From the IMG/VR virus record IMGVR_UViG_3300043786_001636, positions 1-57,007 of that record: 57,007 nt of DNA; one strand, written 5' to 3'. This stretch comes from a virus. Made by a program: the position numbers and the translations under genes. Below the pieces are notes generated by a model. The model was not told the DNA's origin, did no database searches, and saw only the letters and a program-made list of their open reading frames with translations. Numbering within the stretch: position 1 is the stretch's first letter; each line of letters opens with the position of its first letter. Of the stretch, positions 54,746-57,007 are shown in pieces.

Positions 54746-55173
54746 TGGAATACCTGCGCAACGCCGACGACGTCGCTTTTGCAGTCGCTGCCGTGCTGCG
54801 GGGCGGCAATGCCGGCATGTTTGAGGTTCAGGCCAACGGCATCACTGCGCAATGGGGCGCAGATGGGGTCGTCACGTTCACGGGCATTTTGATTCGCGAA
54901 CTCAACGCCACCGCGCTGCTGACGGAGACCGTCGAACCGCAGGTTGTCACGACCACCCGGGAAGAACGCCCCGAAATCATCACGACCAACGAGCAAACTC
55001 AGGATGCGTCAACCGAGGTGACCTTGGAGCAGCGAGCAGCAAGCGTCAGCGAAGTGCGGCAAGATCAAAGCGACGAGGAGCAAACCAACGGCCCGACGGA
55101 AACAACCTCGCAGACCACGCTGGGCAGCGACGAAACGACCCAAGACACAGATTACCAGCAAATCGGAATTTGA
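54745..55173 (+). CDS. Hypothetical virion protein with disordered tail
   Basis: A 142-aa protein. Residues 1-60 look folded (MEYLRNADDVAFAVAAVLRGGN, then VTFTGILIREL). The rest is rich in Thr, Glu and Gln without hydrophobic positions, so probably disordered (SDEEQTNGPTETTSQTT). Such tails often decorate virions or act as linkers. Function unknown. Confidence 0.65.
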   Translation: MEYLRNADDVAFAVAAVLRGGNAGMFEVQANGITAQWGADGVVTFTGILIRELNATALLTETVEPQVVTTTREERPEIITTNEQTQDASTEVTLEQRAASVSEVRQDQSDEEQTNGPTETTSQTTLGSDETTQDTDYQQIGI

Positions 55174-55202
55174 TTCCCATAGCAATTCTAATTTGAAACG
55201 TC

Positions 55203-55556
55203 ATGGCAGACCCCGGAGAATTTGTACCTTACAAAACCAGCACCCGCCAAACAAGAGGGAGCGGTCAAACCAGCACGACCCAACGCGGCGGCTTGAGTTC
55301 AACCAGGAACTCAAACAGCACCCAGCGCACCGTCGAAACACCTGGCAACCAGACGACGACTCGTCAAAACCCGGCCACGGTGCAGCGGACCAAAGAAACC
55401 ACGCCCGCAAACGTCGTCACAACGACGCAAACCAAACCAGCAACGACCACTGTGCAGCGGCAATTCGCGCATGTCGGCGTCCAATTCTCGTTCTCAATCC
55501 GGGTCACATCGCTGCACCCGGTCGATCCAAACGGAGGGTCCGGGTTGGTTTGTTAA
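55203..55556 (+). CDS. Thr/Gln-rich small virion protein
   Basis: A 117-aa protein, MADPGEFVPYKTSTRQTRG onward. Residues 15-85 are almost entirely Thr, Gln, Ser, Arg and Asn, like the tail of the previous protein. The end (FAHVGVQFSFSIRVTSLHP) is hydrophobic and may fold. The ATG at 55203 follows a 29-bp gap without a clear ribosome site. Probably structural. Confidence 0.6.
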   Translation: MADPGEFVPYKTSTRQTRGSGQTSTTQRGGLSSTRNSNSTQRTVETPGNQTTTRQNPATVQRTKETTPANVVTTTQTKPATTTVQRQFAHVGVQFSFSIRVTSLHPVDPNGGSGLVC

Positions 55557-55562
55557 TCTGAG

Positions 55563-55600
55563 TTGACAATTCGTTTGCACAAATTGTCCTGTCTGATACC
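55563..55600. promoter_or_regulatory. Dyad and partial 15-bp element before the neck genes
   Basis: TTGACA (55563-55568) overlaps a dyad GACAATT/AATTGTC (55565-55571 with 55582-55588). GGTATCAGACA lies on the minus strand at 55590-55600, a partial copy of the recurring element. No good -10 box follows. Together they suggest a controlled promoter for the genes at 55619 onward. Confidence 0.5.
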
Positions 55601-55618
55601 AGTGACGTCGTGACGGGG

Positions 55619-56302
55619 ATGGAGGCAAGGGATTTTCTGCTTCGGGCTTTGTACCAGCCCAACGCTGCGGCTGCGCCCGCAACCTTCCACCAAGACGCTG
55701 CCTACGCCCTCAACGCTGCCATGCAGGAAATCGCGGCGTCTCCGTTGGGCAACGCCTGGAACCGCCGGGTCTGGACGTTTGCCACCGTGCCCGGCGTGCC
55801 CGACTACACCCTTTCCCGGGAAATCGCCAACGTGATCGGCGACGTGCGGTGCGACGGCAGGCAGGTTTCGGAGTCTCGGTTTGAGGCGGAGTTTGCCGAG
55901 ATCGGCAAACGCTACCAAGTGCCGGACAAGGGACGCCCTCAATACTACCTTTTGAATCGTCTGCGCAGCGATCTCAGTCAAAAAGACGCCATCACCCTGC
56001 AGATGAAATTGTGGCCCGTTCCGCGGCGCCCCCACACCATTGATTTTGACGCCGCTTTGCAGGCGACCGAGGTCTCAGCCTGCGACCTAAACAACCCGGC
56101 CACGGTGCTTCCCGTCCCCAACGAGCAGGCGCAATCAATTCTGCTGCCGATAGCCATGCATTACCTGTTGCTCACTGCCTTGCATGTGAACGAGCAGGTG
56201 CGGCGGGACACGAAAGAAAAGGTGCAAGAAGCTCGAGCCATGTTGGGTTACTCAGAGCCAAGTCCTGGCCGCAGGCAACCGAGGGAGGTGATTGCGTCAT
56301 GA
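55619..56302 (+). CDS. Putative head-tail adaptor protein
   Basis: A 227-aa protein, MEARDFLLRALYQPNAAAAP onward. LNAAMQEIAASPLGNAW is followed by a strand DYTLSREIANVIGDVRCDGRQVS and by PRQYYLL-like GRPQYYLLNRLRSDL. This is the order seen in phage adaptor or connector-type proteins (helical start, I-x-x-V-x-x-V-R, then P-x-x-Y). A GTG at 55610 is an alternative start. It is followed by the gene that wraps the contig ends, coupled by ATGA. A neck role is likely but not certain. Confidence 0.65.
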   Translation: MEARDFLLRALYQPNAAAAPATFHQDAAYALNAAMQEIAASPLGNAWNRRVWTFATVPGVPDYTLSREIANVIGDVRCDGRQVSESRFEAEFAEIGKRYQVPDKGRPQYYLLNRLRSDLSQKDAITLQMKLWPVPRRPHTIDFDAALQATEVSACDLNNPATVLPVPNEQAQSILLPIAMHYLLLTALHVNEQVRRDTKEKVQEARAMLGYSEPSPGRRQPREVIAS

Positions 56303-57007
56303 CCGTACTTCAAATGCTTGTGCAATCCCTCGACGGCACCAAAACGCCCGACCCGGCGGCTTTGACGCTCGACCAGCAGGGTGTGGTCATGGCTTCGCTC
56401 AACGCGGCCCTGCAAGCCTATTACGAGGCCGCGCCGGACATTTACAAACGGACGACCGGATGGCAGCCCGTCGGGGCACCCCGCGAAGCGGTCGGGTTGT
56501 CCATCGCGGCGCAATCCACACTGAACACCGGCACTCCGTTTCCGGCAGCAGACCGAGGGAAAACCATTCGGCTTGGCAACCAATACAACGAGATCGCCGG
56601 AGCGGCTGAGTTGGTCCGACCCAACGACAACGCAACGACCATCACGCAAGGGACCATTTACGACGACACCATCGCTTTTTTTGACGTGTCCGCAGAGCGA
56701 ATCGTGGGAGACCCTCGGTGCATTGCGGGGTCGGAAACTTGGCCCTTGCACCGCATTGAGGGCAACAGAGCGCGGGCGTATTACGGCTACCAGTCCGCCT
56801 CGGGATTCAATCGTCTCACCGCCAACTTCGGATGGCAGGACCGCATTGCCGGAGATCGACCGGCTTTCTATTCCATTTTGCCTGTGGGCGGGAGCGTGGC
56901 CACCGGGCCAACAGATGCCACCTTGTTGTTGCGTCTCGACCCGTTGCCGACGCGCCCCTGTACCATCGAAATTACGTTTTCGCAAGCTCCGCCGACGTTG
57001 ACGGTTG
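56299..57007 (+). CDS. Virion neck/tail protein, N-terminal part (continues at base 1)
   Basis: The first 195 codons up to the repeat, joined in frame to 4-351, give a 310-aa protein. MTVLQMLVQSLDGTKTPDPAALTLDQQGVVMASLNAALQAYY resembles the N-terminal helix pair of phage adaptor-like proteins, followed by a beta-rich section. A clear GGAGGTGA Shine-Dalgarno 8 bp before the ATG is one of the best in the genome. The stop of the previous gene overlaps as ATGA. The reading frame across the join is the best evidence for a circular map. Confidence 0.85.
   Translation, partial: MTVLQMLVQSLDGTKTPDPAALTLDQQGVVMASLNAALQAYYEAAPDIYKRTTGWQPVGAPREAVGLSIAAQSTLNTGTPFPAADRGKTIRLGNQYNEIAGAAELVRPNDNATTITQGTIYDDTIAFFDVSAERIVGDPRCIAGSETWPLHRIEGNRARAYYGYQSASGFNRLTANFGWQDRIAGDRPAFYSILPVGGSVATGPTDATLLLRLDPLPTRPCTIEITFSQAPPTLTV
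56881..57007. repeat. Terminal overlap, right copy
   Basis: Identical to 1-127. Its removal leaves a 56,880-bp circle. Confidence 0.97.

Overview
This window looks like a complete circular (or circularly permuted) double-stranded DNA phage genome. Bases 1-127 are repeated exactly at 56881-57007, and one gene of 310 codons runs uninterrupted across that join (56299 to the end, then 1-351). The unique length is therefore 56,880 bp. The 127-bp overlap falls inside a gene and equals a common assembler k-mer length, so it is more likely an assembly overlap than a packaged terminal repeat. The sequence is GC-rich. Genes are tightly packed with many ATGA, GTGA and TAATG overlaps, and few starts have a clear Shine-Dalgarno. 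The main tyrosine integrase resembles a family I know mainly from Verrucomicrobiota (N in place of the usual H before LRH, and MGSSP in place of LGHS), so a host in that phylum is a tentative guess.

Layout. (1) 50.8-57.0 kb joined to 1-6.4 kb, plus strand: virion periphery. It holds adaptor/neck-like proteins, a fibre with repeats, two Fn3 domains, a glycine-rich adhesin-like protein, a DUF1353-like protein and small membrane proteins. (2) 6.4-24.5 kb, minus strand: a single 5,579-codon gene, 29% of the genome, and a 438-aa companion. The giant protein is a polyvalent protein: N-terminal coiled coils, hydrophobic segments, an HEFIHH metallopeptidase motif, a ParB-like module, four ADP-ribosyltransferase-like modules, other unrecognised modules, and an LPD38-like C-terminal region. 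A short motif, L-x-A/S-S-x-x-x-P, marks nine module borders. (3) 24.5-33.7 kb: terminase on the plus strand, then capsid, scaffold and portal on the minus strand. The large portal, N4 gp56-like capsid and giant protein together suggest a podovirus distantly like N4. (4) 33.7-37.6 kb: a type II hammerhead ribozyme, a candidate attP made of a tRNA 3' end, the integrase, and a divergent regulatory region. (5) 37.7-50.7 kb, plus strand: a MarR-like regulator, Bet/RecT annealase, RecE-like nuclease, an SSB-like tail protein, a PAPS-reductase-like protein, an HNH-helicase fusion, a second small tyrosine recombinase, a structured leader, a replication initiator and a DnaB helicase.

How the parts fit. 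The integrase, tRNA-derived attP and regulator suggest a temperate lifestyle. Bet, exonuclease, SSB-like protein, initiator and DnaB form a recombination-dependent replication set. The giant protein is probably packaged and ejected, carrying enzymatic effectors into the cell. No endolysin was recognised.

The items most worth checking are the hammerhead ribozyme with its loop-loop pseudoknot (33847-33912), the nine-fold module-border motif, the 348-bp near-identical duplication inside the giant gene, a 15-bp element found three times exactly and once with one mismatch (one copy over the regulator's start codon), and the five-hairpin leader at 47106-47327.
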